Part shown: positions 44,481-56,070 of the stretch, piece after piece
How positions within the stretch are numbered: position 1 is the stretch's first letter
How the letters are laid out: every line of letters begins with the position of its first letter
Source: Microvirga guangxiensis
Lineage (GTDB): Bacteria > Pseudomonadota > Alphaproteobacteria > Rhizobiales > Beijerinckiaceae
Length of the DNA: 64,000 nt
Direction of reading: 5' to 3'
Assembly: GCF_900102135.1 (NCBI RefSeq)
Contig: NZ_FMVJ01000008.1
Coordinates: 30,020 to 94,019 of the forward strand
Notes under the pieces: generated by a model
The model's database searches: none
Told to the model about the DNA's origin: nothing
Seen by the model: only the letters and a program-made list of their open reading frames with translations
Position numbers and translations under genes: made by a program

Positions 44481-44885
44481 ATGCACGTCCAGGAGATGAT
44501 CAGCACGCACCCGCACGTGAAAGGAGACACCAACAACGCCCTCATCCGCTGCATTGAGGAGTGTTACTCGTGCGCCCAGGTCTGCACGTCCTGTGCCGAT
44601 GCCTGCCTGGGCGAGGACATGGTGCAGCGGTTGACGCAGTGCATCCGTCTGGATCTCGACTGCGCTGACGTCTGCGCCGCCACCGGCTCCGTGGCCACCC
44701 GCCGGACTGGGTCGAACGAGGAGGTGATCCGCCAGATGCTTGAGGCCTGCGCCACCGCCTGCCGCCTGTGCGCGGAGGAATGCGAGAGCCATGCGGGCAT
44801 GCACGAGCACTGCCGCATCTGCGCGGAATCCTGCCGACGCTGCGAACAGGCTTGTCAGTCGGCCCTCGGCAGCATGGGCCGCTAG
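44481..44885 (+). CDS. Four-helix-bundle copper-storage protein (Csp3-like, DUF326)
   Basis: The 134-residue protein contains 18 cysteines, most in C-x2-C or C-x3-C spacing on amphipathic helices: IRCIEECYSCAQVCTSCADA, CLGEDMVQRLTQCIRLDLDC, ADVCAATGS, EACATACRLCAEECESHAGM, HEHCRICAESCRRCEQACQS. No signal peptide is present, so it is cytosolic like Csp3, where such bundles bind many Cu(I) ions in their core. It likely buffers copper. It is divergent from the CsoR-type repressor, and a GGAG ribosome site precedes the ATG. Confidence 0.9.
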   Translation: MHVQEMISTHPHVKGDTNNALIRCIEECYSCAQVCTSCADACLGEDMVQRLTQCIRLDLDCADVCAATGSVATRRTGSNEEVIRQMLEACATACRLCAEECESHAGMHEHCRICAESCRRCEQACQSALGSMGR

Positions 44886-45093
44886 CCTCGGTCTTGTGGC
44901 GGCCGAAGGCAAGCGGCAGTGGCTCTGATCGTCAAGCTTGTCTCTCGTCAGATCACCCTAACCCTCGCTGGACCGACGGGCATCAGCGCCGGGAAGGAAC
45001 GGATCCGCCTCGGGGCGGTTAGAGCGTCCACCCCACGACCGCACGCAGGCTCAACCCCTGCACCATTAAGAGACGTTCGCCCTCACGACTCGG

Positions 45094-46509
<1,416 letters not shown>

Positions 46510-46589
46510 GGACGATCCTTTCCGGGGAGGATGCAAGGGCGGCTACGCTCACCCAACGCGGTCACTCCGTTCCCGTTCAGTCCTCATGG

Positions 46590-46794
46590 GGCAGGTTGGT
46601 CCTCAGGTGTGCCCGTCAAGTCGAGGGAGCCATCCGGTAAGGGGCGAACAGAACGCCATGGGCGGCGACGAATCCCTCAAAACCGGGCCGCAGTAGCCAG
46701 CACTACCTCGCCCCGCCGTCATGAGGCCGCGGGCGAGCACCACGTAGGGCTGCACGTCGCCACAGGTGCCAAGAGTATGGATCGCAAGTGTCAT
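46590..46794 (-). pseudogene. Glycosyltransferase N-terminal fragment (decayed copy)
   Basis: On the minus strand ATG at 46794 begins MTLAIHTLGTCGDVQPYVVL, ARGLMTAG, matching the start of the GT at 1948-3210. A frameshift then scrambles the rest and the gene ends after about 65 codons. The catalytic domain is missing, so it is dead. Confidence 0.8.
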
Positions 46795-46860
46795 GGGCCC
46801 GGCCCCATCGATGGCGCGCGACCACGGGCTCCCGGACGGCACAGTCGCTACAGGCGAGCC

Positions 46861-47320
46861 CTATTTCTCCGCCATTGCGAGGAGCATGGCCAACAGACTG
46901 CCAGCTTTAGCAAAGCAGAGCGGGTCGCTGGCCGCTAGGTACCGGCCATCGCGGGCACCGTCGCGCCGCATCCGCGACAGCGCCCAGCGATAGGGGAGAT
47001 TGCGGGTCCGCGGCCCGTCCCATTGCGGAAGCTGTCCGCGCACCCAACGCATTCGCTTCCGACCGAGCACGCGCGAGCAAACTTCCGCCGCCATGACGGC
47101 GGTCCGTGCATGCACGTCCCCGACAGGGACGTCATCGCCCGGCAGATTACGGAGGCAGCCCTCCAAAAGACCCCAGACATAGGCACCGACCAGGAGATCT
47201 GTCATGTGACCGTAGTCAGGCAGGGGCTCTATCTGCCTTCCAGTGAAGGCGATGATCTGTGCCTGCACATGACCGGATACGCGCTCGATCACTGCCGGTG
47301 CCCGGGACAGCGGCGCCGGC
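46861..47320 (-). pseudogene. Duplicate of the hypothetical gene at 3269-3772, 5' end replaced
   Basis: From SRAPAVIERVSGHVQAQIIA to FAKAGSLLAMLLAMAEK it is nearly identical to the 167-residue protein at 3269-3772. The original first 18 residues are missing. The frame stays open upstream to 47604, which could give a 247-residue fusion, but that extension looks random. It could be expressed from an unknown start or be a relic. Confidence 0.6.
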
Positions 47321-47330
47321 GCACACTCCC

Positions 47331-47649
47331 TGACCACCCGCTGTTGTATGGTGCAGAGCTTCCTGTCAGTCTCAATAAGACTGCTGAGGAGCAGTCCGCT
47401 AATCACGAGGGCCCGCACTGAGTCACCAAAGGAAACTCTGGTGTCCTTGTGAGGTCTGCTATTACCCGCTTGAGCTGTACTTCCTACTACGCGAGCCGCT
47501 CGGGGCTGTTGATGGAAGTAAGGGTATGTGAGAGCGAGTCTTGCATCGGGTGCATTAACACAAATCATGAATTCTGCATGAGCGTGTCCTGCGTCTATTC
47601 CCAACCGTGCGAAGGATCGAAAATAAGAGCGCGATGCTGTCGAGCTCGT
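47331..47649. other. Intergenic stretch, no gene seen
   Basis: The region between duplicate copy 2 and the gamma-glutamyltransferase stop. Only random open frames are present, and the sequence is more AT-rich than the flanks. Confidence 0.35.
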
Positions 47650-49410
47650 TCAGTTGCCAATCGCTACACCTTCACGGCGACTGTCGGCCCCTCCGGTGAG
47701 GCCATTTGGTCCGATTACGATGGCCTGAATGCCGGAGTTCATACTGATTGCCCTCACCTGATGCCCCTTAGCTTCGAGGGCTGACTTCCAGGCCTCGGCT
47801 TCTGTACCGGCTTCAATCTCGGTTGGTCCGTTGCGGCTACCGAAATTTGGCAGGTCGACGGCAACCTGTGGGTCGAGCTTCCAGTCGAGGATACCGACAA
47901 GCGTCTTCGTCACGTAGGTGATGATCTGGCTGCCCCCGGGCGAGCCCACTACCGCGTAGAGTTTGTTATCGGCGTCGAACACAAGCGTCGGTGCCATGGA
48001 GCTGCGGGGGCGCTTATTTGTGTCAACCCGGTTCGCAACCGGCTTGCCCTCTTCCTCGGGGGCGAAGTTGAAGTCGGTAAGCTCGTTGTTGAGCAGGAAG
48101 CCGCTTCGCGTCATGATCCGAGCGCCGAGGCCGTCTTCAATCGTGGTAGTCATTGCAACCGCTTTGCCGTCTCGATCCACAACGGAGATATGGCTCGTAC
48201 CGAACTCGACGCCATCGGAGGGCGCGAAGCGGAACTCGGTCTTCTGGAACGGCGGGTCACCTGCCTTGGCGCGGCCCATAGACTTATCAGGGCTCACCAG
48301 CCCAGCGCGGGTTTTCAGGTATCCAGGATCAATTAGACCACGCACCGGCACGCTCACGAAACCCGGATCGGCAAGGTAGAGAGCACGGTCCGCGAAGGCG
48401 AGGCGTCCGGCCTCGGAGATCCAATGTGCCGCATCGGGGCCAGGCCTTATAGAGGCCATGTCCTGGGGCTCAAGGGTGCTCAGCATCTGGAGGACGGCCA
48501 CGCCGCCCGAACTCGGTGGGCCCATGCCACAGACCCGGTAGGTCCGGTATGATCCGCAGACTGGCGCTCGCTCTTCGACCTTGTAGCCCTCAAGATCCCT
48601 GAGAGTCATGTCGCCGGGGTTTGTGGTATGGCGCGTCACGGTCGCGACAATGTCGGCCGCAATTTCGCCGGTATAGAAAGCATCGGCGCCCTTATCGGCA
48701 ATCTCCCGCAAGGTGCGCGCGAACGCCGGGTTCTTCAGGATCGTGCCGACGGGCTTCGGCTTCCCGTCCTCGCCGTAGAAGTAGGTCCGAGCGATAGGGT
48801 CGTTCTGGAGGTACTTGTCCTGGGTGACAATCCCATTGAGATACGGCGAGATCGCAAACCCTTCTTCTGCCAAGCGCATGGCTGGGGCGATCACCTGAGG
48901 CCACGAGAGCTTGCCCCAGCGCCTGTGGGCGACCTCCAGGAGGCGGAGCGTGCCCGGTACTCCAACAGACCGGCCGCCGACTACGGCATCGTAGAAGGGC
49001 ATCGGCTTGCCGTCGCGCCCGAGAAACCGCTCGGGCTTTGCCGCAGCTGGTGCTACCTCACGCCCATCGAGGGTCACGACATCCGAACCATCCCAGTGCA
49101 CGATGAACGCGCCGCCACCGATGCCGGAATTCTGAGGCTCTACGAGGTTCAGTACGAGCTGGACCGCCACCGCCGCGTCAATTGCGCTGCCGCCAGCTGC
49201 TAGAATCTCGCGGCCTGCCTGCGCGGCCAGCGGATTCGCAGCGGCGACCATGTCCCGCGCAGCGGTGCCCGCCTGCTTGGCAGCGCGGCCGGCGGGAGCT
49301 TCGAGCGCGGGAGCCGCGGGCTGTGCTTGAGCGCCGGGCATCACAAAGGGAGTCAGAGCCAGTAAACTGAGGCCGAGAGCCCGCCAAAGGGAGTGATGGA
49401 GGGTGGTCAT
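47650..49410 (-). CDS. ggt: Gamma-glutamyltransferase (periplasmic)
   Basis: ATG at 49408-49410 gives 586 residues, full length for Ggt. A signal peptide (LSLLALTPFVMPGAQAQ) is followed by RDMVAAANPLAAQAGREILA, GSAIDAAVAVQLVLNLVEPQ, NSGIGGGAFIVHWDG. The autoprocessing site is just before Thr405 (FGTSHISVVDRDGKAVAMTT), which becomes the N-terminal nucleophile of the small subunit; the second residue is Ser rather than the common Thr. NNELTDFNF and GSPGGSQIITYV are the substrate loops. The enzyme cleaves glutathione and other gamma-glutamyl compounds in the periplasm. Confidence 0.93.
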   Translation of the reverse strand: MTTLHHSLWRALGLSLLALTPFVMPGAQAQPAAPALEAPAGRAAKQAGTAARDMVAAANPLAAQAGREILAAGGSAIDAAVAVQLVLNLVEPQNSGIGGGAFIVHWDGSDVVTLDGREVAPAAAKPERFLGRDGKPMPFYDAVVGGRSVGVPGTLRLLEVAHRRWGKLSWPQVIAPAMRLAEEGFAISPYLNGIVTQDKYLQNDPIARTYFYGEDGKPKPVGTILKNPAFARTLREIADKGADAFYTGEIAADIVATVTRHTTNPGDMTLRDLEGYKVEERAPVCGSYRTYRVCGMGPPSSGGVAVLQMLSTLEPQDMASIRPGPDAAHWISEAGRLAFADRALYLADPGFVSVPVRGLIDPGYLKTRAGLVSPDKSMGRAKAGDPPFQKTEFRFAPSDGVEFGTSHISVVDRDGKAVAMTTTIEDGLGARIMTRSGFLLNNELTDFNFAPEEEGKPVANRVDTNKRPRSSMAPTLVFDADNKLYAVVGSPGGSQIITYVTKTLVGILDWKLDPQVAVDLPNFGSRNGPTEIEAGTEAEAWKSALEAKGHQVRAISMNSGIQAIVIGPNGLTGGADSRREGVAIGN

Positions 49411-49787
49411 GAGGCGCTCCGTGTTGGGATGCTCGTGGAAGGAATATACCCTAAGGGACAAGGCGCGACGAGTCATGCCGCTCCACGCGATCCATTGCTG
49501 CTCAATCTCTTGGCTCGCCTGAGAGATCGTGAGGCAGGCGCACTGACGCGGAAATCATAAATTTTGCATCATTACACATATCCAATCCTTCGGGTTGACA
49601 TGCCTTGGCTTGTAGTGCCCCTCCAATCAGGAGATGGTTCGCACCTCATCCCGTCGCTGGAGGCCCCAAACGGAGCGATTTGGCAATTTATCGAGCGTCG
49701 GCGTCGGATCCCGGGCAACCTTTGGATGTGGTCTTGTGGTTGTTCGGTCAACGCACAAAGACGGTCACACCTGTTTCAAGATGCAGG
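49411..49787. other. Intergenic stretch, no gene seen
   Basis: The sequence upstream of ggt contains a few short open frames without ribosome sites or recognisable similarity. Promoter elements could not be placed with confidence. Confidence 0.35.
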
Positions 49788-50120
49788 TTACCCGCTAGTA
49801 TTGCAGCTTGTTACTATCCCCGATTTTGTCAGCGTAGCGCCGCTTCCTTTGATCCAGAACTCCACATCACCGTGGATATAGCGGCCCCCATTCGCTGAGA
49901 CGGCTTGCGAGAGGGTCGTCTCGGTCAGGGACTCGATCTCAACCAGCTTAACAGATCCCGTACCAATACCAGGATGAGAGAACATGGCTCTAAGCCTTGT
50001 ACCATCCGCACAGCTATAATGAACAGGCTTTGCATCCTGGGCAGAAGCTCCTGCAGTCGCGCCTCCCAGCAGGAGTGCGATTACGATAGCTATACTTGGG
50101 AGAGTGAGTGCCCCGCGCAT
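49788..50120 (-). CDS. MliC-family lysozyme-inhibitor-like protein
   Basis: The 110-residue protein has a signal peptide (PSIAIVIALLLGGATAGASA, then QD) and one MliC domain: VHYSCADGTRLRAMF, GSVKLVEIESLTETTLSQAV, SANGGRYIHGDVEFWIKGSG. Cys37 and Cys106 could form the conserved disulfide. The lipobox Cys of membrane-bound MliC is absent, so it is probably a free periplasmic protein. In the family it protects cell-wall glycan from c-type lysozyme. Confidence 0.75.
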   Translation of the reverse strand: MRGALTLPSIAIVIALLLGGATAGASAQDAKPVHYSCADGTRLRAMFSHPGIGTGSVKLVEIESLTETTLSQAVSANGGRYIHGDVEFWIKGSGATLTKSGIVTSCNTSG

Positions 50121-50131
50121 AGGATAATTTC

Positions 50132-50368
50132 TTACTTGCCTATCGCTTTCCGCAGCGCCGCATTAATGCGGTCTTGCCATCCGGGGCCATCCTGCTGGAA
50201 ATATTCGAGTATCTCGTGATCAATGCGCAGGGTAACTGTCTCCTTCATTCCTGGTATCGAAGGAGCCTTCGTAGGACCTTCGATCGGTTTTGTCGTCGCC
50301 TTCTTGAAGGCAGCCTCTGCGGCCTTAAGCGGATCAGATGGACGACGGCTCCCGGGTGATCTTGACAT
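50132..50368 (-). CDS. BrnA-type antitoxin, without a visible BrnT partner
   Basis: The 78-residue protein has a basic, disordered N terminus and a ribbon-helix-helix end: ETVTLRIDHEILEYFQQDGP, GWQDRINAALRKAIGK. This matches BrnA antitoxins, which bind DNA and neutralise the RNase BrnT. A GGAGAGAAAGC ribosome site precedes the ATG. The region upstream, where brnT would normally be, shows no BrnT-like frame, so the gene appears to be an orphan antitoxin or stand-alone regulator. It overlaps no other gene. Confidence 0.72.
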   Translation of the reverse strand: MSRSPGSRRPSDPLKAAEAAFKKATTKPIEGPTKAPSIPGMKETVTLRIDHEILEYFQQDGPGWQDRINAALRKAIGK

Positions 50369-50721
50369 GCTTTCTCTCCTTGTCGCTCACGACTGCAGCG
50401 CGACGTCCTCTTAGCCGATTTGTATCACAAAGCCTGCTCAAGACCGATTGGGATGTTCCCTCCAGTTTCCAAAATGCGGCTTTGAGCAGATCAGTAGCCC
50501 TTCGGTTCGGGCCGAGAAGTGGCAAGTGCGATTGTTCGTCGGTGTTGTGGTGAAAACCAAACCGTCAGCCAGAGTTTGGCGCAAACCGGTGTATGGTAAA
50601 GCCCCGCCTTAATGTAAGCGAGTCCGATGCGCCTCGTTATTTTGTTTCGGCGGAGACGTTGCTGGCTTGGCCATAGATCTGCTGTAATGGCACCCGACTC
50701 TGGAGCATCGGGGAGACGACC

Positions 50722-51941
50722 ATGGCCAGGGTAAGTGTCCTTCTGTCTGCATGTATCGGCACCATCGGGTCGATGCTTATTTTCGGCGCAGATGCCGAGC
50801 CAAGCAAGCCTGAGAAGGTGCAAGCAGCGCTCGAAAGGTGGCTCGTAGAGAGAGCCCCGCTGGAGAAGGTCACCGGCATTGCTGCTTATATCAGCTTCGG
50901 GGATCCTGGACCGGCCATCGAGGCGTTTGCTGGCACCACAGGTCGATCATCCTCTGACGGCCCCATCAGCCAGGACACCCTATTTCAGATGGGTAGCACT
51001 TCGAAATCGTTCACCGCCGCTGTGATCCTCAAACTCGAGGCAGCCGGCACGCTTTCGCTCGATGATACAATTGGTAAGTGGTTGCCGGAGTATTCCGCTT
51101 GGCGGGATGTCAGCATCAGGCGTTTGCTCAACATGACCAGCGGGATCCCGAACTATTCCGAAACTGAAGCGATGTCGCGCTTGTGGGTTGAGGAGCCCCA
51201 ACGCGACCTCAGTGCGGAGGAACTTGTGAGGATGGTGTATCCCACCACTAGCAGCCTTCCCATAACCACAGGCTATCACTACTCCAATACCAATTACATC
51301 TTGGCCAGCATGATTGCCGAAACGGCAAGCAGAAAGTCATTCCGGGATCTCGTTCAAGAACTGGTGATCCGGGCTGTTGGGCTCCACTCGACTTTCTACG
51401 AGAGTGGCACCTACCCTCAGGCTGTAGTCCAGCGGCTGGCGCACGGCTATTTCGAGAATCCAGCCTGCACCGACTATCAACCTAAGGATTGTGCGACATC
51501 CTGGAACTTGCCACTGGTGGGCCGGGATGTGCGCGCCATGAGCTCATCCTGGACCCAGGCTGCTGGCGGCGCAGTTTCGAACCCACGAGACGTCGACCGT
51601 TGGATGCGAGCGGTGTTCGGCGGTCGGGTGGTGCCAGCAAAGCAGCAGGGTGAGTGGTACGTATGATCTCGACCCGGACTGGAGAACCTCTCGACCGGTT
51701 AACGGCCGAAGACCCGCGCGGCTTCTCCCTTAGCTTGGTCCAGGCGATACTAGGACCGATGGGAGCGCACTGGTTCTACGAGGGCGAGACCCTTGGCTAC
51801 CGCACCCTCTATGTCTGGTTTGCACAGGACGATATCTTGATCACGATACAGACCAACTCGCAACCTGCCGACGGAATGGATCAGCTCTACAACGTTGTGA
51901 CTGCAATATATGAAGCCATAAAGCCGCCTGCCTTACCCTGA
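50722..51941 (+). pseudogene. Class C beta-lactamase-type serine hydrolase, frameshifted
   Basis: Residues 1-311 read from 50722: signal peptide, then LFQMGSTSKSFTAAVILKLE with the S-x-x-K nucleophile (STSK), YHYSNTNYILASMIAETASR with the Tyr-x-Asn motif, and AAGGAVSNPRDVDRWMRAVF. The frame ends in EWYV at 51666. The following frame (51654-51941) carries the rest: STRTGEPLDRLTAEDPRGFS, WFYEGETLGYRTLYVWFAQD. A single frameshift near 51655 divides the gene. It may be a recent mutation or an error, and both catalytic motifs are in the first part. Confidence 0.78.
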
Positions 51942-52332
51942 TTCATCGTGGCTCCTTCAGAGCTGGCTACATAAGGACTGCCGCCTTCAGGCTAACGTCT
52001 CAGTAGCATAATAGAAAAACCTTTGCTCACGATCGGCCATATCTAACCTGCGGTTATCTTAGCAGATGGAATCGCCTGACGTTTCATCCAATTTGTTCAA
52101 GGCTCATGCTCGCAGCGTTGCTTTGCACGTCCTGAGTAGGCCCTGTTGGCATGCGAAATAACTCAAGGTGATCGATGCGAATTTTGCACAACGTGAATGA
52201 CGCTATGCGACCCTTTCCGGTCGCCCTGGACGCTCTGGCCCAAATGTGAAGCTGATTATGGTTAACGATTTATTGATAGAACTACGGCGAAAGTAACAGG
52301 AGCATATCGCTAGCTCTTAGTGGAGAACAAAG
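51942..52332. other. Intergenic stretch, no gene seen
   Basis: AT-richer spacer between the serine hydrolase and the small-gene pair. It must contain the promoter for 52333, but I cannot fix its -35/-10. Confidence 0.35.
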
Positions 52333-52593
52333 GTGCTTCAGTCTGACCCTGATCAACTTATTGAGGAAACGCGCCTTGATCGCCTCAGAGGGATTCAGCA
52401 GTCCAAAAACATAGGGCAATATCCGGACGCATCACATGCGGCATCCGTTTTGATGAAAGCCGTCGATGACCAACTCGCTGGTCATCCAGACATCACGGCC
52501 GACCCCGTGCTCTATCACTTGGCGTACAGGGCCTTTGAGGCATTGTTCACGCTGCACCGCGCGCTAGTAACCGAACAGCAAGAATGGGCGTGA
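52333..52593 (+). CDS. Small hypothetical protein (86 aa)
   Basis: GTG at 52333 has a GGAGAACAAAG ribosome site. The sequence is acidic and helical (LIEETRLDRLRGIQQSKNIG, YPDASHAASVLMKAVDDQLA, YHLAYRAFEALFTLHRALVT). No signal or membrane segment. It overlaps the next small gene by 10 bp, which argues that both are translated together. Family unknown. Confidence 0.55.
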   Translation: MLQSDPDQLIEETRLDRLRGIQQSKNIGQYPDASHAASVLMKAVDDQLAGHPDITADPVLYHLAYRAFEALFTLHRALVTEQQEWA

Positions 52594-52793
52594 TCATGTT
52601 ACATAAGCTATCAAGGTATTTCCGGAGACCTGAACCACCTCTAAAGGTTCTCTTGCATGCGGCGGATATTGACCAACGAGTCAACGGGACACGGTCGAAG
52701 CGAGCAAGGATTAGAGACACTTTGCGTAGGTATGAGCAGGGGGGCCTGAAAGAGAACCAGGCGGTCGAGGAGATTCTTAAGATCCTGAAATGA
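52584..52793 (+). CDS. Small basic hypothetical protein (69 aa)
   Basis: MGVIMLHKLSRYFRRPEPPL (or a start at the second Met) leads to a charged helical part (RSKRARIRDTLRRYEQGGLK, ENQAVEEILKILK). Predicted pI is high. It overlaps the gene at 52333-52593, forming a two-gene operon of unknown function. A toxin-antitoxin-like pair is possible but is not supported by a recognised motif. Confidence 0.5.
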   Translation: MGVIMLHKLSRYFRRPEPPLKVLLHAADIDQRVNGTRSKRARIRDTLRRYEQGGLKENQAVEEILKILK

Positions 52794-52971
52794 AGTCATC
52801 CTTAAACAGTGGTTTAGTCGAATAGCATTCACGTGCAGAATTAGAACTGCACGCCTAACCATTTGTGAGTTGACCGTCGATGGATCCTACTGGTGGAATG
52901 GTGAATTGGCACCGAAGCTGGATCTCACACGTTCTAAACACTATCATTGGAACGCGTCATAAGGCCAGGGG

Positions 52972-53217
52972 ATGATCAGGAGCTATCAGCGAATTGATGA
53001 TGAGACGATGATCCTCGTACGATCACTCGCAGAGCAATTCGGCTGTTCAGTTGAGATTGCGCTGAAGTTCTTGCTCAAGACAGGCCGGCACCCCCAAGAA
53101 GTCGGCGAGGATGATGAGACATATGCGGCGAGGCTGGAGAGCCTGCCCGATCCGTACATTTGGGCCTATTGCTCGTTTGATCCTGCAAATGATGCGTGTG
53201 GTGAAGGGCTCGGATAA
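52972..53217 (+). CDS. Small hypothetical protein (81 aa)
   Basis: MIRSYQRIDDETMILVRSLA, EQFGCSVEIALKFLLKTGRH and PQEVGEDDETYAARLESLPD form a short helical, acidic protein. The N-terminal 45 residues could fit a ribbon-helix-helix or small DNA-binding fold, but no motif is decisive. It ends at the left border of the first uvrA-fragment repeat, so its last residues may come from the duplication. Confidence 0.45.
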   Translation: MIRSYQRIDDETMILVRSLAEQFGCSVEIALKFLLKTGRHPQEVGEDDETYAARLESLPDPYIWAYCSFDPANDACGEGLG

Positions 53218-53867
53218 TCCTACGAACCGGGGGTATGATCGCGCCGGATCTTAAGTTCTGATCGAGAAAACCTCGCGCTTTGGGTCGGCTCTCGTCCAAG
53301 GATATCTGAAGGCTTGGAGTGCATCAAACAAGAACTCGCGACAAATAAGGTGCCGTACGACTGCCTGATGCTTTTGCTACTTCGTGTGGGGGCCCTGATG
53401 CAACCAGATGCCCACCCTCGTCGCCCGCTCCCGGACCGAGATCCATGATCCAGTCACTTCTCGCGGCAACGCGCATGTTATGCTCAACCACAATGACAGT
53501 ATTGCCAGCATCGACTAGCCCATCGAGTTGAGCCACGAGCCTCTCGACATCAGCGGGATGCAGTCCGGTCGTCGGCTCGTCGAGGACGTAGAGGGTATCG
53601 CCGCGCTGGATCCTTTGAAGTTCAGTCGCGAGCTTGATCCGCTGCGCCTCACCTCCGGACAACTCGGTCGCGGGTTGGCCCAGCCTCAGGTAACCCAGAC
53701 CCACCTCGCGCACGATCGTGAGCGAACGATGCAAAGGTGGCTCGTCAGCGAAAAACTCCCAGGCCGCATCAACTGTCATTCCGAGCACGTCGGCGATGGA
53801 TTTATTGCGGTACTTGATCTTAAGCGTGTCGGCATTGTACCGAGCGCCGTGGCAGGTCGGACATGGA
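53205..53867. repeat. 663-bp direct repeat, copy 1 (partner 63228-63890)
   Basis: The two copies are offset by exactly 10,023 bp with no gaps and differ at only a handful of bases. They begin at GGGCTCGGATAATCCTAC and end at GACATGGA, and contain the 3' end of the uvrA-like gene and its downstream flank. The copy here is cut off at 53867, where CopA sequence begins. Confidence 0.93.
53324..53867 (-). pseudogene. uvrA-like gene, 3' fragment (duplicate)
   Basis: On the minus strand it encodes [80 protein letters not shown] and [20 protein letters not shown]: the second ABC domain's signature, Walker B and H-loop of UvrA. The 5' part is absent because the repeat ends at 53867. The gene at the right window end is the fuller copy. 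Confidence 0.9.
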
Positions 53868-53871
53868 TTCT

Positions 53872-54856
<985 letters not shown>

Positions 54857-55070
54857 CAGAAAGCGGGGTAGGTCGTGACCTTGGCCAACGGCGCTTGCTG
54901 TCTCGTGGAAGCCAATGACTTCTTGGGCTTGGTGGAGCCTTCGCCATCCCAGCGGATTGCCTCACAGCCTGAATGATGGATGTGATCTGACCAGTTCCAT
55001 TGTGCTGAACCGGAAAGCGGGCCCACTCATTTCCCAATCTCAGAAGCCGGGTCCAAAAGGAGAGCCTGCC

Positions 55071-55703
55071 ATGAAAACTCCTATCCTCACCGCTGCCCTG
55101 ATTGTCCTCGCCGGCCCCGCGCTGGCCCAGGCGCCCGCCGATCACGAGCAGCACCATCCAGGCAGCACTACCGCAGCCCAGGCTCAGTCGACGCCTTCAG
55201 CCCGGCCTCAAATGCCCCTCGCCGGGCGCGGGGCACAAATGCCCATGGGCCAAATGATGAGCCGGTTCTCGCCCGAGGACATGAATGCCTTCATTGACGC
55301 TCACATCGCGGCAATCCACGCCGGTCTGAAGCTGTCCGCTGATCAGGAAAAATTGTGGCCCCCTGTCGAGACCGCGATCAGGAACCTCGCCAGCCTTCAC
55401 GCAAGCCATATGCAGGGGATGCGCCGAGCTCGTGGAATGATGGCGAGTGATCCGGTTGAGATGTTACGAGCCATGGCGGACCGGATGAGCAATGGAGCGG
55501 ACGCGATGCGTAAGCTCGCGGATGTCGCGTCACCGCTCTATGCGACACTCGACGAGGCTCAGAAGCGGCGGCTGCAGGTGCTCGTCCGAGTGGGTGGTCG
55601 TGGTATGACAATGCCGGGGATGATGGGCCGAGGAATGATGGGAACCGGTGGCTCTCGGATGCCTGGCGGATCCGATGATGGTGATGATGAGGACGACGGC
55701 TGA
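55071..55703 (+). CDS. Spy/CpxP-like periplasmic LTXXQ protein
   Basis: ATG at 55071 follows AAAGGAGAGCC. The 210-residue protein has a signal peptide (LTAALIVLAGPALAQAP), a His/Gln-rich segment (DHEQHHPGS), a Met-rich stretch (GAQMPMGQMMSRFSPEDMNA), two LTXXQ-like helices (GLKLSADQEKLWPPV and TLDEAQKRRLQVL), and a Met/Gly-rich, acidic tail (MMGRGMMGTGGSRM). Met- and His-rich composition suggests Cu/Ag binding. It is placed in a copper-resistance context between CopA and HMA remnants. Confidence 0.8.
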   Translation: MKTPILTAALIVLAGPALAQAPADHEQHHPGSTTAAQAQSTPSARPQMPLAGRGAQMPMGQMMSRFSPEDMNAFIDAHIAAIHAGLKLSADQEKLWPPVETAIRNLASLHASHMQGMRRARGMMASDPVEMLRAMADRMSNGADAMRKLADVASPLYATLDEAQKRRLQVLVRVGGRGMTMPGMMGRGMMGTGGSRMPGGSDDGDDEDDG

Positions 55704-55816
55704 GGCGGCGCCAGACGTATTACAGCCTACGAGGCTTTGATGGGAATGAGAGCTTGACCTTGCCATCGTGGGAAAGTGCAGGATGTGCACCATCCCGTTG
55801 AACCAGAGAAGCCACC

Positions 55817-56060
55817 ATGGGCGGATGCAGCACTCACGCCATTCAGGCAGTGCCCCCTGACGCCGTGACCTCGCGGGTCGAGGACATGATCTGCGGCCAT
55901 TGCGTCGGAGCGTTCAAGAAAACCATCGCAACCGGCCTGCCGGGTGCTGAAGTCGAAGCCAGTCCAGCCTTTCAGTCTCGCATGGGTCAGCGGCACCACA
56001 GATTTGAGTTTCATCAAGGCCATCGTGACCAACGCTGGCTATACGCCGACTGCAGCCTAA
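55817..56060 (+). pseudogene. HMA-type copper chaperone gene (CopZ-like), frameshifted
   Basis: The first frame reads VTSRVEDMICGHCVGAFKKT followed by IATGLPGAEVEASPA; CGHC is the metal-binding site (x-CxxC). The rest of the ferredoxin-like domain is in another frame (VSGTTDLSFIKAIVTNAGYT, PTAA) ending at the TAA 56058-56060. A one-base shift near 55975 separates them, so the protein is either truncated or the sequence has an error. Confidence 0.72.
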
Positions 56061-56070
56061 GGAAACCATC

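Larger units (their letters stand above)
46585..47325. repeat. Segmental duplication, copy 2 (partner 3010-3740)
   Basis: Second copy of the glycosyltransferase 5' end and the adjacent hypothetical gene. The right part is about 97% identical, the left part clearly more diverged. The copy ends near 47325, where the hypothetical gene's own start region is replaced by other sequence. Confidence 0.85.

Noticed and set aside
47341..47604. N-terminal extension of the duplicated hypothetical gene to 247 residues
   Set aside because: The extra residues are absent in the intact copy and look like translated spacer.
52972..53299. Minus-strand frame reading PKARGFLDQNLRSGAIIPPV, also present near 63077-63322
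   Set aside because: Its repetition is explained by the 663-bp duplication; it has no supported start and lies in the uvrA downstream flank.
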